The notes under the pieces were generated by a model. The model saw nothing but the letters and a program-made list of their open reading frames with translations. It ran no database searches and was not told the origin of the DNA. 64,000 nucleotides of DNA. Source: Liolophura sinensis. Lineage: Eukaryota; Mollusca; Polyplacophora; Chitonida; Chitonidae. The stretch's first letter is position 1. Every line of letters begins with the position of its first letter. The translations under genes and the position numbers were made by a program. The stretch spans positions 30,611,608-30,675,607 of the forward strand of contig NC_088300.1 of NCBI RefSeq assembly GCF_032854445.1. Reading direction: 5' to 3'. Shown one piece after another: positions 1 through 11,094 of the stretch.

Positions 1-571
1 CTGCAAACAAATTTTACCAGAAGGAACATGAACAATTGAGTCACACTTGTGGTTAAGTTGTGCTTAAAAAGCCCTGCTTTTTTTACAGTGAAAAACTAAA
101 TTAGCATCGAAAGTAGGGCCTTGTTTTTCTGTGCTGCATAGGTCAGTAAATAGTGTGCTTAGAGCATTGATTCCTGTGTGAGATAAAAACAGTACAACAT
201 CACAAACATGCCGATCCTCTTTCCACCATAGTTGGCAAAGCTGTGTGTGTTTTAAACAGGTCTTGTGAGCCCAAAGTAAATGTTTGTTGAAAGGGCTTAG
301 CTTGCAATCAACTGTACATTTTGTCCCAAGGTTAGGACATGTGGGTTCTTTTTATAGTCTTAGCACCCATTTAGAGCATATTACTGCATTATATGTTTGG
401 AAAGTTTGTCATTTTTGGTGGCCATTTGGTCACTTTAACATTATGTACAACAAATCTGAGAGCAATAAATGCTGCAAAAATATATAATTTTGATGACTAT
501 TAATTTGCATTGGTCACTTGTGACTTGTCAGTGCACAAAAGTCACAAGTAAATAGACATAAATAGGGTTGT

Positions 572-918
572 CTTTACTATTCCAACCAGCATGCCGTTAC
601 TATTCCAACCAGTATACCATTACTATTCCAATCAATGTGCCTTTACTACTCCAATCAGTATGCCTTTACTATTCCAACCAATATGCCTTTACTGTTGCAA
701 CCAATATGCCTTTACTGTTCCAACCAATATGCCTTTGCTATTCCAACTAGTATGTCTGTACTTTTCCAACCATTACGCCTTTACTATTCCTTCCAGTATG
801 TCTGTACTTTTCCAACCAATATGTCTGTACTGTTCCTACCAATATGTCTGTACTATTCCTACCAATATGTCTGTACTATTCCAGCTAATATGCCTTTACT
901 GTTCTATCCAATATGCCT
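572..918. repeat. 23-bp minisatellite, about 15 copies
   Basis: The core unit reads roughly ATGCCTTTACTATTCCAACC plus a short variable end, and recurs every 23 bp (for example at 660, 683 and 706). Later copies drift to a TATGTCTGTACT version, so two sub-types are arranged in blocks. Because 23 is not a multiple of 3, all three forward frames stay open and give repetitive Tyr/Phe/Pro/Asn-rich peptides. These are by-products of the repeat and not genes. Confidence 0.9.
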
Positions 919-3900
919 GTTCAGGTCATGATCTTAAATGTGTGCACATATCTTATTCATGTTTTACTTTGTTGTTTGCATGCTTGATGCACAACAAATG
1001 TGGATGGTACATATTGTGTTTAGAAGAGTCTTTATTATGTGAGAATTTTTTTTTGTCACCATTCACTGCAAAGCGATAGTGTGCAAGGAATATTTTATAA
1101 GGTTTTATTATAAACATGACTACATGCTTTGCTTTGGTTTTAAGAATTGAAATGTACATCATCTGCAGATGGTACCCTAGCATCTGGTGTGCATGCCAGT
1201 GTACAGTATACATGTACATGTATGGGTCTTTAATCCTTCAGTTTACAGGTACATATTTTTTGGCTATTAGAACTCTCCTTCTATAATGCATGAATAACTC
1301 GTATGGACCCCGTCCATTCCTGGTCAAACTGCTTCTCACAACTCAAACTGACCCAACAATAGTTGCTGTGTTTGACCCCCTCAGGCCAGACTAGCTGGCA
1401 TCTACACACAGTACACCTGTCAAAGGCCTGTAACCTGCGACTATCCTACAGTGTAGTCAGAGCTTTCTACTTACCTGTACTCATACATACCTAAGTGGTC
1501 AGGGGTAAATGTCACCCTGAGGGGTACATACTAGATCTGGACGGCTTACCACTCTCTCTACAGGCTATCTGATGGCTAATCGACCCACTATCTCACCCCC
1601 TTGGAGCCAGGTTATACTGGTATGTGTGTCTGTTGCTTGCGAAAAATTAAGTTTTAATTAAAAAAAAAGTTTAATCCTACTATTTTAATTGTTTAGTCAC
1701 TGCACCTTGTGTAGAGTAAAAAGGGTTGTTTTTGTTTCCCCTTGAGAAGCATTAGTGTGATTTATACATGTATATTATTTATTATATCAGAGAATATTAT
1801 TTTTTAATGTAGCCTTCACAATTAGTTTAATACAGATATCCATCCATTTTCACTTGAATGGATCTTATGTGAACGGCAGACTAATAGTGGTAATGGTGAA
1901 TGTCATGTTTATTGACAAGTACATGTACATCTATTCTTTGATGGCCATTTAATGATATAAATGTAAATGTACACATACTTTATACCTACACACCTTAATG
2001 ATACATATATGTGTGCATCACATCGCACATGTACTGATAGAATGCGGGTTGTTTTTTTTGTCCCGACGACTTGGAGAATTTTGTCACATACGTGTAGCTG
2101 TCTTAAACAAGAACAACATTACTGTATTAAGCGTAACAATGTAGTTTGGAGTACGCTGCCACGGATTATCCTGGATTATAAGTGATTATAAGTGACTTAA
2201 TTCAGGATTAGGAAAAATGTACTTTGTCACCTATACACCTATGGACACCTATACAGAACATGTAGGGTATATATTTGGTATTGTATAATGATCGTATTAT
2301 TAGGTGTAGCTGTAATTGAATGATGTAACATGAAACAAAGTGAGTTAAGAACCAATTAATTACATAACGACCTACTGCTGGATAATATACTGACCTTATA
2401 TCGTCATCTGATATGCAGGTTCGCTTATAATCTCATTTATAAATGTTTTCTATAATGTAATGTAATTTACTAGTCAGATTATACAGTGCGATCTCTGGGC
2501 CAACTAATGTTTACTTCTCCCTGGCATATGTAAACAAGCTTGAAGTGTTTAATAAATGTCATCATGAGCTAGAATATCCACTCTGAAAAAAAAAATGATG
2601 ACAAAAATGAGTTTGATCCCATGTAGTTTAATAGTAATAAATCACTGATTAATTCTGACAGTGGAGTATCAGTGTATGGCTGTCTAATCTGTATTGGTCT
2701 GGCTTATCTCACACACTCAGGTTAATAGCTTGACTGCGACATGTACATCTGTCTGGCATGCCTAATGACTATATGTTTAGCCTATATGTACATGTACAGT
2801 ACCTATGCATTGTTCAGGCACAAAAGCAGATAAACACCTTTTGTGCCAGGACATAAAAAAAAAAATTCAATCAATGAAATTTTTAACTTCTTTGATGAAT
2901 TTGCATTTGCTTTCAAAATTTTGGGATAGTTAATACCTTCACATGCCTGCACTCATAAAAACAGGAGGCAAACTTGTACAAAAGTTGATTTGATTCAAAA
3001 TGGAAAATTGAAATGGATTTGTCCATTTTTTTTGTGCCTGAACTCTTCTTGTATACACAGTTTTGCAGACCTGCTGTTGGACACCGCAATGATTAACTGT
3101 TCAGGCGATCAGGACTTCAGAGTTGATTTTATTTTATGGAGAATGAAATGAAGTGATAATCTTTTTTCTCACAGGATATTAAAAGTGTCAGATTTGTTTG
3201 TCTTTTGTGATCCCAGTCTCTAAACACCCTTTTGTTTTATGTGTCACATAAAATGTTAATGACCTTATGTTAGACAGTTTTTGAAAGACATTCATGTGGT
3301 GTACTTGTATTTGCCGTGTAAGTTTTCCTGAAAAGTGCATTTTTAGAGGCGGTTGAAGTCCTAACGTATTACTTTTTTTGTTTGAATGTACAGTTTTCCA
3401 GTAGGACATCATCCCGTCTTACGGGAACTCCAATTTCATTTTGTGTTTTATGTAGTCGAGGTTTTCCAATCGTGTAAAAATGTCTTTAACATGAACAATT
3501 TCTGGGACAGCTAAAACTGTCAACAATAGATGATTTTTCAGGGATGTTTTTATGCCTTACTCCCAAATTGATAACAGATTCATTCTGCCCGTAAAACAGA
3601 AATTTAAATTGATGTACCCCCCCCTCCCCTCCACACACACACATACAAAAGAGCCCCCCAAAAACCTAAACCCTTAGTTAACCTTTCTACAGTCAGAAGG
3701 ACTTGCTGAAGGACTTAATTTTAGGTGGAATGCTGGGGTTTTATAGGGTTGTTATTTAGAGGTGACAGTTTTGAAATAATGAGTTTTCAGCATGGAATGT
3801 TACAAATCAGGTTGTTACGAAATACTGTAAATAGTGAGTAACAGATTTGTCAATACATACACACTGTATGTACATAGAGGGAAGACCCCCTTTTTGTATC

Positions 3901-4482
3901 TGGAATGTGCGTGTAATTCTTAAATGTGTTTTTCTCGGCTGCTTCCATCAACTTTCCCAAGATCTCTTAGCTCAGTCATAAATGACGCTAGGATTTTGTA
4001 TTTCCCAGTGGCTTATACATGAAAGCTAATATTATTTCGCCCTGCCAACCAAAAAACATTTTATTTTCCAAGGAGATGAGAATGTGTGGATAAAGCGCTG
4101 CAGGATTTGCCCTATGGGTATAGAGGCAGAGAGAGACAGAGTGGGGGAGGTTTAGGATGTGTCAACTGCTGAGGCCTGGCTATGCTAGTACCACACACAG
4201 GCTCAGGTATTAAATAGAACAAGCTTTATAAATTTATAAGGCACAGGTCAGAGACTGTGTGTCAACACTTAACCCCTGCCTAAAGTGAGCGCTAGTGGGC
4301 AGGAGGATGGGAGTGAAAAACAGGAGTTAGGTAGGTTTAGAATGTCTTTAACATTTACATGTTACCCTATTACAGCGCATTCTTGGGTATGCACCCAACC
4401 CGTTGTGGTGTACATGTATTTACTTATAATACCAAACTGAGTTACAGTTTCTGGTGAACATAAGTTAAACTTAAGTAGATGA

Positions 4483-4569
4483 GGCCTGTTTCACAAAGCG
4501 CACATAACGTTACATGCACTTTACTTAGAGGTTACGAGGACATACATGTAGCGCTGTGTGAAACAGGCC
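4483..4569. mobile_element. Small fold-back (MITE-like) element
   Basis: Inverted arms GGCCTGTTTCACAAAGCGC (4483-4501) and GCGCTGTGTGAAACAGGCC (4551-4569) pair over 19 positions with one mismatch, around a 49-bp spacer. The size, lack of coding capacity and terminal inverted repeats fit a miniature inverted-repeat element. No clear target duplication was seen, so the class is uncertain. A related-looking element with a CACAAAGC motif lies at 31879-32008. Confidence 0.55.
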
Positions 4570-4897
4570 CGTTTAAGCTAGTTTGTAGATTTCGAGTTTT
4601 TGGCTGTGGCGTATGGGAACTCGTGTCTTCCAAGAACTCTATTTCACCTAAAATTGCCTTTAAAAATGCGCGTTTTTGGGTGAGCATATTTTTCGGATGA
4701 ATAAAGTGCATGGATGTTGACTGTTGTATTTTCTAAACTAAATGTTCTGGTGAAAAAATTGGATTTGTGTACTTCACATGGTATACATTGTAATAAAATA
4801 TTTACATGTTCATCTATATACATGTAAAATATGTATGTACCTTTAAATTACCTTTGCCTGTTTTTTTTCGTATATGAAAACAGATTTCTTATGTTCA

Positions 4898-4980
4898 CAT
4901 TACATGCACTCTAAGGATTCCTTTGTGGTCATATGACTGAAAAATTGTTAAACCCCAAGCACTCACTCACTCACTCAATA
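4898..4980 (+). mobile_element. 3' fragment of the CACT-tailed SINE family (family B)
   Basis: The stretch matches the 3' third of the full-length copy at 58942-59287. It shares the motif CATGCACTCTAAGGATTCCT, then GTCATATG, then AAAAATTGTTAA, and ends in CCCCAAGCACTCACTCACTC. The tRNA-like head is missing, so this is a 5'-truncated, inactive copy. Confidence 0.75.
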
Positions 4981-6559
4981 AAGTATAAGCTTACATGCAT
5001 GTCTGCTTTTGTGTCTTCACATACCATCTATACAGGATAGGACTTGTCTATGATTTATGTAGAAATAGAACATTATTACTATGTGACAGTTATGTATAAT
5101 ATATGACTTTTTCATTTTCAACCAAAACCCCTCCAAGCCTTGCCTTATTACTATAATCACAGCAGGTGAAAATGTAAGGTGGGTCTAGAGCAGGCTTTTC
5201 GCTGTTTTCTTGGCGTCACTTCACTTATGAAGTCAGAGATTATTTGGGAGATCAAACGCGATGATTCTGATGAGCTGGGCTGAACATCAATGGACAAATA
5301 TCGTCAGTTTCACCTCTTTATTACATTCATTTTGTGGTGCCTGATATCCTACAAAGTGGCGCCCCGCCGGGACAAGATCCTGTGTGGATGCGTTTGTGTG
5401 TTTACAGGGAGCAGAAAGCGAGTTTTAAATCCCTGGCACTGTGTCAGAGTATTGAAAACCAGTCATGCGAATGTCTAAGGGATTTCAATACCATTTCAAC
5501 AGGCTGTCAGTCAGACTGAATTGACATGTTAATACAATTATCATCATGTTTTATTGCTTCTGTACTCAAGAGAGGGAGTGACAAATAGGTAGGGGGGACT
5601 ACAGAAATAAACGACATAGCTCTCATACATCTGCGCGACAGATATTACAAGATTTGAAGGATTTGTTTGTACTTAAACTTGTTCAGTTTGTGTAGCAAAT
5701 TATTTTACACAGTTCTCAAAGCTCCCTGCATATTCTTAAGTACATATGTTCGATACTTTCGGTGTTATTGAGACTTTAAGTAGCAGTTGCACGGCGTATG
5801 TCGGACACACTATGCTGACGATGACCCTTACCTTGTTGGATTAGTTTCGACTGGTCCTCCATTTCCGGCCTGTTCTGTATGGCTGTCTGAGAAAGCCGGG
5901 AGGCATTTTACACATTATTTTTTAATGTTGATGGATGCCTTTTCCCAGCATTGAACTCAGATCTTGATGTTCATCAAACTCTAGTATCAAAACTTTTTAA
6001 TGGATTTATTTTTATTCAAGGATACAGAAAATGGTTTTTCTTATAGAAATGAAAGACAGTGGATGTATGTTTCCATATCACAATACATGACCAGATGAAG
6101 TATTAAGTAGGTGACAGTAACATTACAGAATGTGCACAAAGATAAATACTTGTATTAAGATATATGTTTGATAGATCCAGTACCATATTTAGAACATTCA
6201 GAGATATGTTTAGGTAGGTTTACATGTATTTTGAGTAGAAGTATAAATATTTTCCTAGTCAAGAAGTTTTAATAATCAAACAAGTGTTGCTAATACATGT
6301 ATGCTTAAGGCTCAAACTGTTTGATATTTTGAGCTGTTCATAGTGATGATCTCAAGAAAATGGAGGTCATCCAGTGTGGTTTAAAGGTGTGGAATGTGTT
6401 ACATCTCCTTTATATCATTGTAGAACAACATGGGCGTGGCTAAAATACAACCGTCAATCAAAATATGAGTCGGAAAATTTGATGTTACAAAGTCATCTTT
6501 GTGATGTCCTGGACACAATTTGATGTCGGCAGTTTAATTTGAGCTCTTAAAAAGGAATG

Positions 6560-6705
6560 CCATGTGGGAAGGTCTTGCAGCAACCTACGGATGGTCGTGT
6601 GTTGCCCCTGGGCTCTGCCCGGTTTTCTCCCACCATAATGTGGCTGCTGTCATGTAAGTGAAATATTCTTACATACGACGTAAAACGTGAATCAAATAAA
6701 TAAAT
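6560..6705 (+). mobile_element. Short form of SINE family A with perfect target duplication
   Basis: The body runs from TGGGAAGGTCT through GGCTCTGCCCGG and TCCCACCATAATG to the tail AGTGAAATATTCTT...AATCAAATAAATAAAT. It is flanked by a perfect 11-bp direct repeat AAAAAGGAATG (6549-6559 and 6706-6716), which marks a target-primed retroposition. The tRNA-like head seen in the copies at 38030 and 48237 is absent. Confidence 0.85.
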
Positions 6706-7620
6706 AAAAAGGAATGAATTACCCAACATTTTGACCCTGATGTACATGTATATATGTTTGACTCCTAAAAGCATGTGCATGTCAACATATAGAAGAAAAT
6801 CAGACTTCTGGTGAAAATAACTATAAAATCATGCAGTTGAATTGTTCCAATCGGGTTTAAATTGAGTATTGAAATAAATTACGTCCGTGTTAGGGTTATA
6901 GGCATGTATGGACAGGCTGTAGTTGAATAAAATTTACAGGTATTTGCCAGTGTAACATTAAGTCATAATCATTCATTCTTTTATGTCTGCTAATGAGGTG
7001 TACAATAAGCTATGCACCTTTAACGTGGATGTGGCACAAGCAGTGGTGGCTATACAGCCATTCTTGGCATACATATACAAGGAAATTAACAAGTGGTCTA
7101 TTAAGAGGCACTTAAGGTACCTAGTGCGAGAGGTGAAACCATGGTGGGATGAAGTTTTCTGATGTTCGCCAAGATCCTTTTAAAATCCGTGCCTGGAAGG
7201 TTGATTGACACCTCCAGCAAATTTGTCTGATGGCTAGTTTAGCCTGAGGGCATGAACACTGTATTTTCCACTGGTGAACATGCAAGGAGCGGTCGTCAAT
7301 ATGGGAGTGATTTTAACGAGGAATGCGAGGGGTATTTGTCTTGCCCGTAATATTGATGAGTTTGTTTTTGATCCTGCTAAAGGTGCTTTAAATCCACCAC
7401 TCTTTAGCCGAGTAATTTATCACAGCAGGTTTTTTTCCAGATGTGTACATCCTAATAAATTCATCATGGATGAAGGAGAAAGCAGTAGTATATGTATCCC
7501 ACATGTTCATGGCGGTCAACTGTTGTGCATGTATCATGGTGGTAATCCACCTCACAGATGTTGGCATCATTTGCAGAACCAAATTATTTATTCTCAGTAT
7601 TCAAAGATTTACATTAAAGG

Positions 7621-7683
7621 TCCAAATATTTATTTTCATCATTCAAATATTTATTTACATCATCCAGATATTTATTTACATCA
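7621..7683. repeat. 21-bp AT-rich tandem repeat, 3 copies
   Basis: Three units of 21 bp with the core AAATATTTATTTACATCA begin at 7621, 7642 and 7663, with a few substitutions between them. Because the period is seven codons, an overlapping open frame gains a repeated Ile-Tyr-His pattern. There is no sign that it is translated. Confidence 0.8.
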
Positions 7684-9441
7684 AATACTGTAGTGACCTT
7701 CTTTCTCTTTATTAAAGGCCAGCCAGTATAAATATTTCGGTGCTTGTTGACTGATTTAACAGATTGAGTTTGCTGATAAACTAAATTTCAGTCTAATGTT
7801 TTTATGATTTTTTATCTGTTATATAATCTTAGCAGATGTATATTTAAATAAGAAAAATGTTCGGAAATTCAGGTTGTTTTTTTTTCTTTTACTTTGACGT
7901 GAATTACAAAAAAACATAAACACAAATTATTAGACATTTAGGTTGTACATGTTATGTTACTTGGATAATACAGTTTTTTCATAACCTGTTACAAAACATG
8001 ATAGCTGTTTTATTATTATTACTCTTCACATTACAAAAACAGTGGGTTTTTTTTTTTACATGGAAATGACACATTTTTTCTGCTACTGGTTAGCTTCAGT
8101 TTAGAGTAGGTTGTAAATAGTGCTGATAACTGGTGCAGTAAGTGTAGTATTTACTTGTACTTAAGGATGTAGAAAGCATTCCAGGCCAGCTTTAGATGAT
8201 GGCATTTGAAGAAAAACAGCACCTCACTGGCCAACCTAAAGAGCCTTCAATTAGAAGGTTGTTGTAAAGCAGCAGTCGTGGAATGTAGGACTGTAACCTG
8301 TAGATTACGTTGAGGCATGCAGCTGTTTGACAACGGAGGTCACATGCCAAAGACATTTAACATGGGGAATTGAAAGGTATTTGACTGATTGCTGAGGCAC
8401 TTGTACTTCTGCGCATGTGGGATCATGTGTAGTTATTTAACAGGAATGTAGCATGTCGGACACCAAAACAAGTTATCCACCCTGCAATCCGGGTATAAAA
8501 GTTGAATGTGTACTTTAAGTTGGGATGTTTTCTTTGGCTGCTAAGGTATCAAAACAATAGAATATGATAAATGATGAAACCAACTACATCTCTGTACAGA
8601 GTGAGTGAACTCGTATACATGTGCTACTTTTTCCATCAATCGTACAGTTGCATGTCATTGTAATTTATCATATTTATTGACGATCCTTTCTTGTTTTTTG
8701 TTTCATTGTTTGCTTTTCATAGCTCATTATTACAAAGTATAAACATGTCCAGTTAAGTATTTTTTATGTATAACTCACTTCTGTGTTTAATATATGGATA
8801 GTAGGTTAAGATTTACGCACCTGTACATTAAGAATTTTGATACGGCTCTTAGGTTTATTCATAATACATTTCATTCAGATGTTAATGGAAAGTGATTAGG
8901 TTGATCTGTTTTGTTTAACTAAAGTTAATGGTTAAGATTTAATGTTTATTTAATTAGTTGGATATATGCCCACAACAGTAGACCATTGACTAAAGTTCTT
9001 TTGACCTTTGGTACTGAGTTACATCGTATGAACTGTACAAGAAACAATTACACGAACTGTTATCCTGCATTTTCTGTTCACAGTAATCTATGCAGAAGTG
9101 TTTTTTTGGTGCTTTCTGTTCTTGCACTTTAATTGATTTCAGATAAATGGGTTTATTGAATGACATGTATTTTCACTTTCGGTTGAAAATCTCATAATTG
9201 GTAGGGTCTACAAGGACATGTAAAAAGAACTGAGATCTGATCAAAAATTTTCACCAAAATGTCTCAAGTGCACTGTGGAAATTATACCTCACATTGATTC
9301 ATAAATTCATTTGTATGTCCTCTAAATTACGATTGTCTTCAGTGATACGGCTTTCAGAAGTAAAGTTTGATCATAGACAGATCTTTGTTCTTGTTAATCT
9401 ACACGAGGTTTCTGTGTCATGTGTGAAATGACACTGCTGCT

Positions 9442-9467
9442 CCCCCACCCCCACCCCGCCCCCTCCC
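9442..9467 (-). other. C-rich tract, possible G-quadruplex on the minus strand
   Basis: Five runs of 3-5 C (9442-9446, 9448-9452, 9454-9457, 9459-9463, 9465-9467) are separated by single bases. The minus strand therefore carries five closely spaced G-runs, which satisfies the usual G-quadruplex pattern; the plus strand could form an i-motif. It lies about 7 kb upstream of the neurexin start codon. A regulatory role is only conjecture. Confidence 0.55.
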
Positions 9468-10149
9468 TGGGGTAGTGCGCTGATTCACTTACAGACATCA
9501 CAGCAGTGGTTCTCTCTGATTGTAATCATTTTATCTATGTGTTCAGAAAGAAACATTGGTAACCTCCAACCCCAAACCATACTCCCCAAACTCTTATTCC
9601 TCACTGTTGCCTCAGTCCTGAATTTCTCAGCCTTTCCAATCTCAGGTTGCTGATCCATAAAATACATGTACATTTAGTTGATATTTTGTTACTTTGAAAT
9701 CTCAGAAGCTACACTAATACAGTGCATCAAATGTCCTTTCTACTTAAGCACTGCATTGTTGCAGAAATTTGCTCTGTTTTTACTTGTTAATGATTCTACT
9801 TGTTGATTGTTTTACTACACTACACTACACTACAGGGTGTATTTCCACTTAGAAACTATAAGTGCTTGAACTTTCATATTCAAATTTGTGAAACGATGTT
9901 TTATGCATTTATGTAAATTATGGACTTTTATATTTTAATTTATAGCATCTAGGGTAGAAGTAGAACACCTTGGGTGTTTTCTACCGGTATTGGTTGGCAG
10001 AGCATATTTGCAGACTGCCCAGGTGTGCTGTTCCTGTCACACTGAAGGACACCTGTACTCTGGCACGTGAAGGTGACATGTCCTGCCTTCATCTGGCTGT
10101 TCTACACCTGCTGAAACTTATATTGATTTTGACTTGCTTCCCCCAGACT

Positions 10150-10376
10150 CGGGACGTCGGTTTCACTTCATCATGCAACGGAATAATACCATAGCCTTCC
10201 CAAGAGAAATCAGTTCCAGTAGCACGCATGTTGTCATAGCCTGTTACTAAAACAGGCTGATAAGCAATGCTAAATTGCTGAGAGCATATTCCATCACATT
10301 CGGTTAGAAAGTCATCATGTGACCCAACCATAAAATCATGTACATGTTTATGGCCACTCGACACAATAATTTCATC
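10150..10376 (-). pseudogene. Unidentified coding-like fragment on the minus strand
   Basis: Reading right to left, a frame opens just after a TGA near 10380 and gives about 75 residues of normal-looking composition. It includes short stretches such as SGHKHVHDFMVGSHDDFLTE, then CDGICSQQF, DNMRATGTDFSWEGYG and LHDEVKPTSRVWGK. The mix of Gly, Asp, His and Trp is more protein-like than the other open frames in the flank. No convincing start context, splice acceptor or donor was found. I do not recognise the family. It could be an exon of another gene, a retroposed or transposon remnant, or chance. Confidence 0.22.
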
Positions 10377-10943
10377 AGCTCATTGATTAAATGTAATCAT
10401 CGGTAAGGTTACGCAGACCGCTTAATTTCCAGTAAAGAGAACGACATTCTATGTACTTTAATGTTAAAGGCCATTTGCCGCATAATTCTGTGATAAAACG
10501 AGCATTGATGATAAAGTGATCTAATACTTCATAAATACAGCTATCACGACACCTTTCAATGCAGAAACTGAGTTAATCAATTGAAAAGCAATCTTCATAA
10601 AATGTTCAGGACTCAGATAACATTGGCTTATCACATTTGTTGCATTTGTCTTTGGTCGTATCAAATCCACTTTATGTTCGCCAAATGTAGGATGTTAATC
10701 CTCTCTAGATTGAAATCGCTGTAAATTTGGAAGGAACATAGATTTAACTTTTCATGCATGTTTCAAATTGTTTTGAATATTATGAAGTACGGTCCATGGA
10801 TTTTAACTTTTATTTCTAATCACACTATTTCTTGCAGTACTTGATGTGTATTTTGAAAATCACTTGATACAAGTACATGTATTTCAATACATTTTCTACG
10901 TGTATTTAGCTAATGCAATGGGCAAGATATACAAACATTTATC

Positions 10944-11094
10944 GTACGGGGGAAGGTCTGGCAACCTTGGATGGTTGTGGGTTTTCCTCGGGCTCTGCCA
11001 GGTTTCCTCCCACCATAATACTGGTCGCCGTCGTATAAGTGAAATTTTCTTGAGTACGGCCTAAAATACCAATCAGATAAATAAATAAATAAAT
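10944..11094 (+). mobile_element. Short form of SINE family A with perfect target duplication
   Basis: It carries the family core (GGGAAGGTCTGG, GGGCTCTGCCAGG, CCCACCATAATA, AGTGAAATTTTCTTGAGTA) and an (AAAT)n tail. It is bounded by a perfect 12-bp duplication CAAACATTTATC (10932-10943 and 11095-11106). It starts almost exactly where the copy at 6560 starts. Confidence 0.88.

Noticed and set aside
591-1079. 162-codon frame and overlapping frames
   Set aside because: Produced by the 23-bp minisatellite; repetitive Leu/Tyr/Phe/Pro peptides with no domain.
7274-7693. 139-codon plus-strand frame
   Set aside because: Begins at GTG, ends inside a 21-bp tandem repeat and matches no family I recognise.
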